The notes beneath the pieces were generated by a model. The model searched no databases. It had not been told where the DNA came from and worked only from the letters and a program-made list of their open reading frames with translations. Below, piece after piece: positions 17,578 to 28,342 of a stretch of DNA of 31,288 bases. The stretch is from assembly GCA_016720145.1 (NCBI GenBank), contig JADJXV010000020.1, positions 1 through 31,288 of the forward strand, given 5' to 3'. Source of the DNA: Ignavibacteria bacterium (lineage in GTDB: Bacteria; Bacteroidota; Ignavibacteria; Kapaibacteriales; UBA961). Position 1 is the first letter of the stretch. Every line of letters starts with the position of its first letter. Position numbers and translations under genes: made by a program.

Positions 17578-20500
17578 ATGAATGTGATTAGTTACCTTCA
17601 TGCAAAAGCATCGAAGTTGTACGTCGCGCTGGCGATTATCGCAGGTATTGGTGTCTTAATGCCAAGTACAGCATCATCGCAAGCTCGGGTATCAATTGTA
17701 TTCCGGTATCTTGGTATCAGAATTACAATGGTGCACCTGACGCTATTACAAATGTTACATTAGGCTCTTTGAATAATACCACACCGAGTGTGGGTACGCC
17801 TAATAATGATTTTACCGGTTTAGGTCTTCCAGAGCCAACAATAGTTGCAACAATTACCTCTACTATGTCAGTCCAAATCCTTCAAGGATGGGCTCACGGT
17901 ACGGGGTATTTTTATGTTTGGATTGATTGGAATCGTAATGCCCAATTTGATGAAGCTCCAATATATACTTCAGCAGTCCCAGCTAACTCTAATGGAACAT
18001 ACACTGTTCCGATTAACCTTCCTGCGAATGCAGCAACCGGTCGCACTAGAATGCGTCTAAAATTCGGTGGATATCCTCACTATAACACTCCGGTTACCAA
18101 TCCTTGCTTAGGTCCTGCGATGGGTGAATGGGAAGATTATGTTGTCAATATTGTGCCACCTCTTCCAGATCCTACTATCGGTGGGCTAGCACTTACCCAG
18201 CCTGGTTCTTCAACTTCAGCTGCTCCGCCGATTGGTCCGGGAAATTATGATATTGGATTTAACCTTGCGAATCTTAGTGGCTCTGCTTTAAATTCAATTC
18301 TTGTAACCTACAGCTTTACCGGCCCTACAAGCGGTAGTGAAGCGTTCACATGGTCTGCCGGTCCTTTAGCATCCGGTAGCTCTGTATTGGTAAAGCTTCC
18401 GTTGCTTGCGAATATTGTTTTAGCAGATGCTCTTAGTCCATATAACGTAACTATTACTATATCGAATGCAGTCGGTGCAAATGGTAACGGTGATTCAAAT
18501 CCTAATAATAATACGTTGGCTGCTTCTGTAGGACCTGCTCTTGGTGTGCCCGGGTTAAAAACTATTGTTTATGTAGGTGGTTCTTCTACAGCTCCGGCCG
18601 CTCCATGGTTCCCAAACCTCACTAATGTTGGGCAAGCTGTTACGTATGGTGGTCTTCTTGGAGCTGTAGAGTTCCGTATTCGCCCCGGTACATATAGCGA
18701 TCAATTACTTATTGGTCAGACTTCACAAACAATTTCAGGAATTCCCGGTGGTAGTGCAATTAATAATCTAACATTCCTTCCAGATGCTGCTACCGGTGGA
18801 AATGTTAATAATGTCATTATTAACTCCCCCAATCCTGCAACTGGTGTAAGTAACTACTTGGTTCAGATTAATGGTGCAGACTTTATTACTTTCCAAAACC
18901 TAACATTTGGCACAACTTCATCTGTTGCCGGTCGTTTGTTCTGGTTACGAAACGGTACAACTGCTATTACAATTACCGGTTGTGTACTTAATGGTAGGAA
19001 TGTTGCTGCAACTGCTCCTATTGAAGATGCCTTGATTTATTCCGAGCCAACCAATGGTACTATAGCAACTGCTCCGCCAAATGGTGGCTTTACTGATTTA
19101 ATCATCAGTGGAAATACTTTCAATCGCGGAGATTATGCAATGAATTTAGATGGTGGTACAAGTGGTCCGGTCGTATCTAATATTACGATTACCAACAATA
19201 CTATTTCTAATTTCTTCTCACAAGGTATCTATATTCAGCGATATACTAATCCTCTTGTACAGAAGAATGTGATCTCATCTACTTCTACTAATCTAAATCC
19301 TATTTATGGGGTTTATTTGATGCGTATTCAAAGTAGTGTACAATTGCTACAAAATAAAATCAATTTTGCACGTTCGGGTTACGGAGTTTTCTTCTCGACG
19401 AACACAGCTGTTGCAGGCAATACTACAGTAATTGCAAACAATATGATTAATGTTGGTAATGCTACTACAAATACGTATGGTATGTATTTCACGAGTTATA
19501 ATACAATTAATATATTCCAGAACACAATTAACGTAAATACGCTAACTACTACGATTGCTGCTGGGTTCTATTCTGTGAGTCCGGGTGTGAATACACGCGT
19601 TGTCAATAATATCTTTTATAATCGTGGTGCCGGATATGCATATTTCCATAGCAGTACTATCTATCCAACTGAATCAAATTATAATAATATCTATTCAGCA
19701 GGATTGTATGTAGGTTATAGAAGCGGAACAAGCTATACAACGCTACCATTATTTGCTGCAGCTACTGCAAGAGAAGCTAATTCTGTTTCGAAGACAGTCG
19801 CATGGGCAGGTACAAATAGTACATACTTAGGAGCTATTGATAATTTACTTCGTGGCACTAACACATACAATCAAGCGACAGCAGGTAATGTCAATAAAGA
19901 CATTTCAGATATCGCAAGAAGAGCCCCGCCATATATGGGTGCTCATGAATTGGTTCCTATCGTTACTTTTACCGGTGGTGCAGTTGACAGCGGTTGTACT
20001 GGTCGATCGACAACACTTGCTCCAAGTATAACCTTTACAGCCAATGCAGAAACACAATTCACTATTCCTAACGGTGCAACAAATGTTCGCTACCAGTGGA
20101 CACGTGGAGGTATTCCACTTTTCGACGATGGTGTAAAGATATTTGGTTCTTTGACTCCAACTTTGACTTTATTGAATACTGTACCATTTGATGAAGATAA
20201 CTATCGATTAAACGTCATCATCAAAGACGGTGCTGCAGAAATGCCTACACTTGTTGATACAATGTTCTATCAATACGCAGTATATTTAAGAATTAACGAG
20301 CCGGTTGAAGTAGCGGTTCCACCACAATCTCAGGTTGTATGCCGTGGTGGTAATGTCGTGTTATCTGTCATAGCTTCTAAAGGTAGAATATGGGGATATC
20401 AATGGCAACGTGATGGTGTGAATTTAACTGACGGTAATAATCAGTATAATGCAGACCAAGTACGTGGTGCGACAGCAGTATCAGTTACTTTGACTAATCT

Positions 20501-22007
20501 CCAGTATGGTGCTTCCGGAAGATATCGTTGTATAATCGCTACAGCTTGTGGTAAGAACTTTGATACTACTTCTGAAGCGGTGGTCTATGTGACAAAACCT
20601 ACACAAATAGTAACTCCACCTGTAAGCCAAGTAGCTCAATTGGGTGGAACTGCACGATTTGAAGTAGCAGCTGCTGAAGCAACAACAGGATATAATTATA
20701 ACATGACTCCTCCTGTCTATCAATGGTTCAAGGGTACTACTAAGCTTTCTGACAATACACGTATCAGTGGTGCTTCAACAGCAGTATTGACTATCAGAAA
20801 TCTTACAAATACAGATGCAGCAAGTAATTATTATGTAAAAGTAATAGGTGCTTGTGGAACAGACAGTACGTCTACATTTGCTCTTTCAGTTGCAAATATT
20901 ACAATCCCTGCAATTACTGATGTAACGGCATGCCCTACTCAAACAGGCACAATTACAGCTAATCCAACAACTACAGGCGCTTCCGGTTTAACGACAGGAT
21001 ATCAATGGCGCAGAGGTACAACTTGGTTAACTGATGGTGCTAAGTATTCCGGTACAAAGACTGCAACACTTACCGTTAATAATGTTGATGCAACTGATGC
21101 TGGTACAGATTACAATGTTGTTGTATCTGCAAGTCCTGCAAACGGTGTATCAACTACATCAAATAATGTAAAATTCATCGTGAAGCAAGCGACAACTATC
21201 ACAGACCCAATGTCGGTCAATGTGTGCGAAGGTTTGCCAGCTATGCTATATGTTATGGGTGCAGGTGATGGTGCAGTTACATATAAATGGACACAAAATG
21301 GCACAGATGTAATGGGTGCCGCTTCTGATACATTACAATTTGCTGCAATCACAATAGCACAAGGCGGTAAATATACTGCTACTGCAACTGCAGGTTGTGG
21401 ACCAATGACATCAAAAGAAGCTATGGTTAATGTAATGACAAAGCCAGTAGTTTACGGTCCATCTGAAAAGAAAATCAGTATTAAACAAGGTGGTTTGATT
21501 CGTTTCGCGGTAGCGACCGTATCAGATGCAACGACAAGATATATGTGGTACAAAGATGGTACTGCTGTTACGAATGATTCTAGTGTTAATCAATATTACA
21601 CAAAATTCGATGTAAAAACAGCAGGTGATGCAGGAATGTATTACTGTAAAGTGACCAATCAATGCGGTTCGACAAATTCAGATACTATAGAAATAGTCGT
21701 GACTACAGGTCCAGCCGGTGTTGACAATGGTGAAATCGCAGGTTTCTCTTTAGGCAACAACGAGCCAAATCCATTCTCAGATAATACAACAGTTAGCTTC
21801 ACAATCCCTCAAACAACAGCTGTACGATTACTCGTAACTGATGTTTATGGACGTGAAATCACAACATTAGCTTCAGGTGAAATGGCTGCAGGTACTTATC
21901 CTGTGACATTTAATGCAAGAGATCTTAACTTATCTGCCGGTGTATATTATTATACACTTAATTCAGGGGGTATCAGTATCTCAAAGAAAATGATGTTTGT
22001 AAAATAA
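17578..22007 (+). CDS. T9SS-secreted surface protein: GEVED, beta-helix, Ig-like domains (one frameshift)
   Basis: With one base restored near 17685 the gene gives about 1476 residues. Start at 17578 after AGGAG. A signal peptide ends near STASSQA (residue about 36). The frame breaks there: QARVSIVF as written, whereas the other frame continues SGINCIPVSWYQNY. Domains in order: GEVED (about 87-191, YFYVWIDWNRNAQFDE, GEWEDYVVNI); a CARDB-like segment (about 205-330); a right-handed beta-helix (about 350-775, GTYSDQLLIGQ, ITITNNTISNFFSQGIYI); about six Ig-like repeats (about 805-1375, YQWQRDGVNLTD, AGMYYCKVTNQCG); and a T9SS type A sorting domain (about 1388-1476, NEPNPFSDNTTVSFTIP, LSAGVYYYTL, KKMMFVK). 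It is probably exported by the type IX system and anchored or released at the surface, with an adhesive role. Monocistronic, with its own terminator. Confidence 0.9.
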
Positions 22008-22028
22008 TCATCATTTCAGTCAATAAAA

Positions 22029-22065
22029 CAGCCGGAACGTAACATACGTTCCGGCTGTTTTTTTT
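22029..22065 (+). terminator. Strong intrinsic terminator
   Basis: The stem is CAGCCGGAACGTA paired with TACGTTCCGGCTG, with a 3-nt loop, followed by eight T. It lies 22 bases after the T9SS gene. Confidence 0.95.
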
Positions 22066-22254
22066 ATAACTGAAGGATACAAGACTTCGGACTAATTTTG
22101 GTAATTTTGCACAAAGTTCATACTTTGAGAGTTTAGATTAGTTTTTGGTAGAAGGTTAGAATGCTGTTGCAGAGAAAAGCTTGTCATAATTCAGTAGTAA
22201 ATATAATAAAGACAATTAGATAGTTTCAAAACATATCGTGGTAATAGTATCATT

Positions 22255-23236
22255 ATGCACCAACTGACAATTGAGAGAGTAAGGGAGATATTACATAACC
22301 TTCAGGGGAAAACAATAGCAGTAATAGGCGATCTTATGCTGGACAGATATTTTTGGGGGAATGTATCCAGAATATCACCTGAAGCACCTGTTCCGGTGAT
22401 AGATATTGAACATGAAACGTTTCATCTAGGTGGGCAGCAAATGTTGCTCAAAATTTACAGTCCTTAGGATTATTCCTATTCTATGTGGAATTGTTGGAAA
22501 TGATGATGAAGCGGATTTGTTATTGAAAACTGTTGAAAAGAGTGGACTAAGCGCTGTTGGTATTATCGAAGACAAGGGTCGTCGCACTACCGTAAAAACA
22601 CGAATCATGGGAAATAATCAACACATAGCTCGTTTAGATAGAGAAAATCGCGATTTTATTGATGAGAATGTCTCAAACGACATAATAACTATACTGAATT
22701 CTCTTCAAAAATTAGATGGAATAATAATAGAAGATTACAATAAAGGAGTAATTACTCAGTATCTTTTAAAATTAGTATCCGAATTATCGAAAAGTAAAAA
22801 TATTCCTCTTTTTGTCGATCCTAAAAGAAATTTCTTTTTTGAGTATAAAAATGCGACTGTATTTAAACCGAACCGTAAAGAAGCACAGGAAGCACTTGGA
22901 TATCAACTCAAGAGTGCTACAGAAATACGTCAGGCAGGTAGTGAACTCTTGCTTAGGTTAAAAGCTGATAATATATTGCTTACGTTGGGAGAGGAAGGAA
23001 TGATGCTTTTCCAAAGTAACGGAGATATATCATCTGTTCCAACGAGAGCTAGGCATATTGCAGACGTTTCCGGAGCAGGTGATACGGCAATTGCTACGTT
23101 AGCAGCTTCAATTGCCGGTGGAGCGACAATAACAGAAGCAGCAGAGCTTGCGAATATCGGTGCGGGTGTTGTATGTGAAGAGCCTGGGATTGTTTCAATT
23201 CAACCTAGTACACTTATTTCTGCAATGAGTTATTGA
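22255..23236 (+). CDS. hldE: D-glycero-beta-D-manno-heptose-7-phosphate kinase (two frameshifts)
   Basis: PfkB-family kinase of the ADP-heptose pathway (RfaE/HldE domain I), cytoplasmic; it phosphorylates heptose-7-phosphate at C1 for lipopolysaccharide core synthesis. The N-terminus IAVIGDLMLDRYFWG and SRISPEAPVPV are family hallmarks, and the C-terminus has the catalytic DVSGAGDTAIA. The frame breaks near 22437: GGTGGGCAGC lacks one G relative to the expected GGAANVAQNLQSLG, which is read in the middle frame. It shifts again near 22469, where GGATTATTCC lacks one A for GIIPILCGIVG. Restoring both bases gives 984 nt, exactly 328 codons, the usual length. Two lost bases within about 45 bp suggest sequencing error or a very recent lesion. 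It is followed by a separate nucleotidyltransferase gene rather than a fused domain. Confidence 0.88.
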
Positions 23237-23322
23237 AATTAATTTACCAACGCAATTGTCATCTACCTCACGACAAAATAATATTACTACCATACGATAA
23301 TCACACAAATATTAATAAATCA

Positions 23323-23796
23323 ATGGTTATATCACGCAGATTATTATCTGATATATGCAGCCATCTTCGCAAACAAGGTAAGAAAATCATTTTTACGAAT
23401 GGTTGTTTTGATATACTTCATGTAGGACATGTGTCTTATTTAGAAGAGGCTAGTAAACTTGGAAATGTGTTGATTGTAGGTATAAATAGCGATGATTCTG
23501 TCAGACGCTTAAAAGGACCCACGAGACCTATTAATACAGAAGCTGATAGATGTGCTGTAATCTCTGCTTTAAAGTCGGTTGATTTCACAGTTGTATTCGA
23601 TGAAGATACTCCTTTAGAACTCATTCAAGAGCTCACACCGCATGTAATTACTAAAGGGGGTGATTATACAGTCAATACGATTGTAGGTGCTGAATATATC
23701 CTCTCGAATGGTGGGGAAGTGGTGATCATTCCGTTAGTAGATGGTAAATCAACATCGTCAATTATCCGGAAAGTCAATAGTGATTCTCATTGCTAG
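23323..23796 (+). CDS. hldE: D-glycero-beta-D-manno-heptose-1-phosphate adenylyltransferase
   Basis: 157 residues from the ATG at 23323. A longer frame begins with TTG at 23233, overlapping the kinase stop, but its extra 30 residues look non-conserved. This is the cytidylyltransferase-like second domain of HldE/RfaE: FTNGCFDILHVGHVSYLEEA with the HxGH nucleotide-binding motif, then LIVGINSDDSVRRLKGPTRP and ITKGGDYT. It makes ADP-heptose from heptose-1-phosphate and ATP. In E. coli both activities are one protein; here they are adjacent separate genes in different frames, as in many non-enteric bacteria. It probably shares a transcript with the kinase. It ends with TAG, showing that TAG is used as a normal stop in this genome. 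Confidence 0.93.
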   Translation: MVISRRLLSDICSHLRKQGKKIIFTNGCFDILHVGHVSYLEEASKLGNVLIVGINSDDSVRRLKGPTRPINTEADRCAVISALKSVDFTVVFDEDTPLELIQELTPHVITKGGDYTVNTIVGAEYILSNGGEVVIIPLVDGKSTSSIIRKVNSDSHC

Positions 23797-23825
23797 CGTA
23801 CAAGATTGATATAATTCGTAAAAGA

Positions 23826-23858
23826 AAAGCCCCAATTCATATTGAATTGGGGCTTTTT
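23826..23858. terminator. Bidirectional intrinsic terminator between convergent genes
   Basis: AAAGCCCCAATTCA pairs with TGAATTGGGGCTTT around a 3-nt loop. There is a T-run on the plus side and an A-run (T on minus) on the other side. It can end both the hldE genes and the lipoprotein gene that runs toward it. Confidence 0.92.
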
Positions 23859-23883
23859 AATGTGCATACAAGTGGATGTAAAA

Positions 23884-24597
23884 CTACTTGCGATCTTTTT
23901 TTAGAGTGTCTGCTCTATCTTTAACATCACGAGGACCTTTTTCTTTGCAAGGTACTACACCTGTTGCAAGCCATTTTCTCCAGATTTCTAATTGTGCAGG
24001 AGTTAGGATTTTTTCGATTGATGACATAAGTTGTGATTTACACTCTGCAGCAGCTTTAGTAGCAGCTTCGCGGGCTGCATTGATAGCTGCACGTGCAGCA
24101 GTTGTAATTTCTTTCATTTTCGCACGCGCTTCTTCTTTTGTCATTGTACCTGCTTCGACTTGAGCTCTGATTTCTCTTTCGGCTGCTCTAGTACGATTAC
24201 GAATTGCTTCTTCTTCTGCACGATAAGCTTCGCGGGCTGCTTTGATACAATCTTCATACGTTTTTAATAGTCTTTCGAATTGACCACGCTGCTCTGCTGT
24301 AAGCTCTAAACAACGAATAATCATTCGAGGATTACGATCTCTGCTTACTGCATCTCCGCCTCTGCTATCCAATGAGTTACCTGTTGGATTATCGCCGAAA
24401 GTAAAATCGTCTGTATTACCGCTCAAACTAAATGCATCTGTAGAGGTTGCATAATTCGGAGCGACAAGCGACGCCGGAGTATCATTATAACTAGTTGTTG
24501 GAGAATCAACATTAGAACATCCAACAACACCAACAAGAGCAACCATTGCGGAAATGCTCAGCAAGGGAAGGAAAAACTTAGCAACTAACTTTTTCAT
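23884..24597 (-). CDS. Spy/CpxP-like lipoprotein
   Basis: 237 residues. Signal peptide with lipobox VVGC, Cys27. After a Ser/Thr-rich linker (about 30-90), the region from about 95 to 215 is almost wholly helical and charged, with two LTxxQ-type motifs, LELTAEQRGQFERLL and ILTPAQLEIWRKW, typical of the Spy/CpxP family of periplasmic stress or chaperone proteins. Between them lies a long Ala/Arg/Glu coiled-coil-like stretch (AYRAEEEAIRNRTRAAEREI, AARAAINAAREAATKAAAE). The role is inferred only from these motifs; no Cpx-type regulator is seen nearby. It is a single gene with a terminator on its 3' side. Confidence 0.72.
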   Translation of the reverse strand: MKKLVAKFFLPLLSISAMVALVGVVGCSNVDSPTTSYNDTPASLVAPNYATSTDAFSLSGNTDDFTFGDNPTGNSLDSRGGDAVSRDRNPRMIIRCLELTAEQRGQFERLLKTYEDCIKAAREAYRAEEEAIRNRTRAAEREIRAQVEAGTMTKEEARAKMKEITTAARAAINAAREAATKAAAECKSQLMSSIEKILTPAQLEIWRKWLATGVVPCKEKGPRDVKDRADTLKKDRK

Positions 24598-24788
24598 AAC
24601 TGAATCCTTAAAAAAATAAATAATAAGATAATGAATTGTATTATTGAGAAGATGATATTCTTGAAACGGTTATAAAGTTGATATATTCAACTACATATCT
24701 ATCCGTTCATGGTGCAGTAATCTTGATAGGATAGATTTGTTACATAGATTTTGAACAATTATTGTACAAATTAATAGAAATTATTTGA

Positions 24789-25243
24789 TTAATAAAGAAA
24801 TAATAAAATCATCTGTCGGATAATCTGAAGTACGGCACTGAACAACAAAATCCACGTGAAAAATATATGGAAATATTGTGCCGAACTGCCGGGAAATTTA
24901 AAGAATACTTCCATTTTGGACATTCCGTTTGATGATAGAATATGTTGAACCGTTAAGCTTGATAAAGGAATAGACATCATTTGAGCTATTTCAATTATCC
25001 ATTCTAATCGTTTGACCTGTCTTCGGAAATCATATCCCCAAAGTGTAAGTAAAATTAAATATAACTGATATTGGTTTGCTTTAAATTCCGCGTGCTTTTC
25101 GCTGTCATCGTTACTATAGGTAAAAACACCAGAAACCACGATAGCCCTGCGATTGAAAAAAGCGACATAAGTACTCGACGAAGAAATATTCTCTGAGGTT
25201 CGAATAGTGCCGATACTTCTACTGAAAAAATTGATTTCTTCAT
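24789..25243 (-). CDS. Hypothetical membrane protein (one frameshift)
   Basis: Two overlapping open frames join into one plausible protein if a T is added to a five-T run near 25122. The ATG at 25243 gives MKKSIFSVEVSALFEPQRIF and a hydrophobic segment (SLFSIAGLSWFLVF). The other frame then continues TYSNDDSEKHAEFKANQYQL, LILLTLWGYDFRRQVKRLEW, and a second hydrophobic segment near the end (IFFTWILLFSAVLQIIRQMI). The corrected length is 456 nt, 151 residues. I do not recognise the family. The gene lies between the Spy-like lipoprotein and the rpsP terminator on the same strand. Confidence 0.45.
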
Positions 25244-25254
25244 AATACTGATAA

Positions 25255-25287
25255 ATAAAAAGGGTAAGCAAAAAATGCTCACCCTTT
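25255..25287 (-). terminator. Intrinsic terminator of the ffh-rpsP unit
   Basis: Read on the minus strand, AAAGGGTGAGCA pairs with TGCTTACCCTTT (one G-T wobble) around a five-base T loop, followed by a T-rich tail. It lies 27 bases after rpsP. Confidence 0.88.
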
Positions 25288-25313
25288 GTGAAGTATGCTT
25301 CTACATAAACATA

Positions 25314-25709
25314 TTATTCGCCTTTTGCAGCTGCTTTTGCAGCTTCTGCTTTTTTACGAGCATCGTTGAATTTAGTACGTGTATAGCGACGAGCAACTGT
25401 TTCTTTGTGCTTTACAATCGCTTCCGCAATTTCTTCAGCATTTTTGCCTTTGAATTGTAGATGACGTTGTAATAGAACTCCTTCATAGCTCAAGAATGCA
25501 CGAACAACATCAGTTGGCTGTGCGCCTACATTGAGCCAATAAATAGCTCTGTCGGCATTAATTGAGATAGTAGAAGGTGCTGTCATTGGATTGTAATATC
25601 CAAGTCGCTCGATAAATGCAGAATCGCGTCTGTCGCGGCTGTCCACCACAACAATATCATACGTAGGGGATTTCTTGCGACCTTTGCGGCGCAAACGTAG
25701 TTTTACCAT
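25314..25709 (-). CDS. rpsP: 30S ribosomal protein bS16
   Basis: 131 residues with the bS16 start MVKLRLRRKGRKKSPTYDIV and VVDSRDRRDSAFIERLGYYNP, then DRAIYWLNVGAQPTDVVRAFL. It is longer than the usual 80-90 residues because of a basic, Ala/Lys-rich C-terminal tail (RRYTRTKFNDARKKAEAAKA), seen in relatives from Bacteroidota and nearby phyla. It lies 48 bases after ffh in the same direction. The usual partners rimM and trmD do not follow; a terminator comes directly after. Confidence 0.97.
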   Translation of the reverse strand: MVKLRLRRKGRKKSPTYDIVVVDSRDRRDSAFIERLGYYNPMTAPSTISINADRAIYWLNVGAQPTDVVRAFLSYEGVLLQRHLQFKGKNAEEIAEAIVKHKETVARRYTRTKFNDARKKAEAAKAAAKGE

Positions 25710-25757
25710 GAGATACCTTACTCCGGTTAATTATGAATAAAAAAGCAATCCGGTACT

Positions 25758-27095
25758 TCAGCGTTTGAAGCCGGTTGGCATTTTGAAATTTCGCATTTGT
25801 TGCGAGGGATTTCCTTTAGAGAGAGTTTTCATCATTTTTTGCATGTCTTCAAATTGCTTGAGCAAACGATTGACTTCCATTATCGTCGTGCCACTACCGA
25901 GTGCAATTCTACGACGTCGAGACCCGTTGAGGACTTTCGGGTTCTTCCGTTCATGATTGGTCATCGATAAAATTATAGCTTCGACCTTCGCAAATGCTTT
26001 ATCATCAACCTCCACATTTTTCATAGCACGATCCATTCCTGGTATCAATCCCAGTAAGTCTCGTAATGAACCCATTTTCTTAATCGTACGTAACTGCTCG
26101 AGAAAGTCCTGTAAGTTGAATTCATTCTTACGGATTTTTGCTTCTAATTTCTCGGCATCTTCTTCATTGAATTGTGCTTGGGCTTTCTCAACGAGAGTGA
26201 CAATATCACCCATACCCAATATCCGTGAAGCAATTCTTTCAGGGTGAAATGGTTCAAGTGCATCTAATTTTTCTCCGGTACCTACATATTTAATTGGCTG
26301 ACCAACGACTTTGCGGATTGACAGTGCTGCACCACCACGAGTGTCACCATCTAATTTAGTCAGTACTACACCAGTTAAATTTAATCGTTCGTGAAATGCT
26401 TTGGCAGTATTGACAGCATCTTGTCCGGTCATCGCATCACAGACAAACAATATTTCATTCGGCTTGGTTTGATCACGGATGTCCTGTACCTCCTGCATCA
26501 TATCTTCATCAATAGTAAGTCGTCCGGCAGTATCGATAATCACAATATCTCGAACAAACTTACGAGCATAGACAAGTGCCTCGTTGGCAATTTCGACAGG
26601 ATTTTTCCCCTCGGCTGAATAAACCGGAATATTGAGTGACTGAGCGAGTGTTTTTAATTGAGCGACAGCAGCAGGACGGTAAATATCACACGCTACAAGA
26701 AGAGGTTGCTTTCCTTTTTTCTTAAGATTTGCTGCAAGCTTGCCGCAAAAAGTAGTCTTACCCGAACCCTGCAAACCGGCAACCATGATGACAGTCGGTC
26801 CACCATGAGCAAGTAACAAATCACTTTTATTACTTCCCATGAGGGTGACCAATTCATCGTACATCAGCTTAATGAAAAGCTGCCCGGGCTGTAAATTGCC
26901 CTTGACTTCAAGTCCAATTGCTTTTTGAGCTACTTCATCTATAAAATTTTTAGCGACGGTGAAATTAACATCAGCCTCCAAAAGCGCAGTACGCACTTCG
27001 TCAAGAGCTTCCTTGATGTTTTCTTCGCTTATTTTAGCCTGACCTCGAATTTTTTTGAGGGCAAACTCTAATTTTGACTGTAAATTCTCAAACAT
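25758..27095 (-). CDS. ffh: Signal recognition particle GTPase
   Basis: 445 residues from the ATG at 27095; an upstream ATG at 27131 would add 12 residues that do not fit the family. It binds signal sequences on ribosomes together with 4.5S RNA and delivers them to FtsY. N domain: FENLQSKLEFALKKIRGQAK. G domain: GLQGSGKTTFCGKLA (P-loop), DTAGRLTIDEDMM, and TKLDGDTRGGAALS. The C-terminal M domain includes RRRRIALGSGTTIMEVNRLL, which binds the SRP RNA, and the Met-containing FEDMQKMMKTL. First gene of a unit with rpsP; the promoter lies in the 215-base divergent gap before 27311. Confidence 0.97.
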   Translation of the reverse strand: MFENLQSKLEFALKKIRGQAKISEENIKEALDEVRTALLEADVNFTVAKNFIDEVAQKAIGLEVKGNLQPGQLFIKLMYDELVTLMGSNKSDLLLAHGGPTVIMVAGLQGSGKTTFCGKLAANLKKKGKQPLLVACDIYRPAAVAQLKTLAQSLNIPVYSAEGKNPVEIANEALVYARKFVRDIVIIDTAGRLTIDEDMMQEVQDIRDQTKPNEILFVCDAMTGQDAVNTAKAFHERLNLTGVVLTKLDGDTRGGAALSIRKVVGQPIKYVGTGEKLDALEPFHPERIASRILGMGDIVTLVEKAQAQFNEEDAEKLEAKIRKNEFNLQDFLEQLRTIKKMGSLRDLLGLIPGMDRAMKNVEVDDKAFAKVEAIILSMTNHERKNPKVLNGSRRRRIALGSGTTIMEVNRLLKQFEDMQKMMKTLSKGNPSQQMRNFKMPTGFKR

Positions 27096-27310
27096 TGCTG
27101 ATTTTGTGAGGGTTGCAAATAAAAGAGCCACAAAAATACGTCTTTCCTTTCAATTTCCCACACCAAAATTTCAGAAATGTGCAATACATCTCATTTTTTA
27201 GTTGGTGTTGGCTAGCAATATATAAATCCAAGAAGCCGTTATTCGCGGTGCAATCCTTATTTTTGCTTTGTACATTCAAAATCTAACGATTCTCTTTAAT
27301 ATATAACCGT

Positions 27311-28342
27311 ATGAAAAAAACACTCACGTATCTAATTGTATTCATTATTTCTCTTGGAGTGATGAATGCAACGTACCAACGAAAAAAGAAACCTGTAAAA
27401 AAGAAAAAAGCAACGATTGAAACAATTAAAAGAGTAGTAGTTGCCTCAGTACAGCTTGGTGACAATGTGCCGTCGACTTTAGAACGTAAAGTAGATGCTG
27501 CTATAGGTCTTGCGTGTTTTGCTTCTAATAGATATTCTTCTATTAGCTTTGCGATGCGTGATTCGGTCGTGAAAAAATTACAGAATGAAGGCAAAGATGC
27601 AAGCGCTCTTGAAGTAGCAACCGAGCTCAAGGCAGATAGAATTGTCTTTTTACAAATTAACAGAATTGCCAATATTTTGCGCGTAGAGCTTGCCGTCAAT
27701 TCGGGCGATAAATTTGCACAAACATCTAAAGGTGAGGGCTATTCATTACTAAAATACCATCAGAATGACACTTCTATTATCTACGATCCTTCTCTTCTCG
27801 AAGCAATTCAACGAGCCTTTGCCGCCGCTGAAAAAGACTCTATGATGTTTGCCGCCGCCGAAAAAGATATGCGTGTATTTCCGGCACCACCACTTGCTAT
27901 TGTAGGAATAGAATTTAAAGATTCCCTCAAAATTATCTCAAAGTTATTTGATTTAAAATCTCAACCTGTCAATGGTTATGATGCAGTCCTGACTATTTTC
28001 CAAGCGGCAAAAGAAAGTACCAAATATGCAGTATTTGATATGGATACGCGTGATACTATCTATGCTTTAGAGAATTTAGTATATGTGGAAAATAATCAAG
28101 CCCCTTCTGTGGTCGAGCTCAAAGTATTAACCAAATTTGGTATTTACCATTGTATTACCGGTTCGCTCAGTCGTACAGAGGAAAGTACAGTCCTCACCTT
28201 GCAGCTATGTACAATATCGACAAACGGAGCACTCACAAAAATCCGAGCTGAACGTGCTATTATTTCAGACGAAGATAATATCAGCGAGCTTCGTCAATCG
28301 CTAACAAGATTAACAAGAAAACTTCTTAAAATCAATGGATAA
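27311..28342 (+). CDS. Exported hypothetical protein
   Basis: 343 residues. The N-terminus is a signal peptide (MKKTLTYLIVFIISLGVMNA) followed by a strongly basic stretch (RKKKPVKKKK). The middle (VATELKADRIVFLQINRIAN, LRVELAVNSGD) has the alternating pattern of periplasmic alpha/beta domains of the TolB-N or CsgG type, but I cannot assign a family. A short tandem duplication, FAAAEKD twice (about residues 169-184), is visible. The 3' end overlaps the smpB start by 8 bases, so the two are translationally coupled and co-transcribed. Confidence 0.8.
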   Translation: MKKTLTYLIVFIISLGVMNATYQRKKKPVKKKKATIETIKRVVVASVQLGDNVPSTLERKVDAAIGLACFASNRYSSISFAMRDSVVKKLQNEGKDASALEVATELKADRIVFLQINRIANILRVELAVNSGDKFAQTSKGEGYSLLKYHQNDTSIIYDPSLLEAIQRAFAAAEKDSMMFAAAEKDMRVFPAPPLAIVGIEFKDSLKIISKLFDLKSQPVNGYDAVLTIFQAAKESTKYAVFDMDTRDTIYALENLVYVENNQAPSVVELKVLTKFGIYHCITGSLSRTEESTVLTLQLCTISTNGALTKIRAERAIISDEDNISELRQSLTRLTRKLLKING

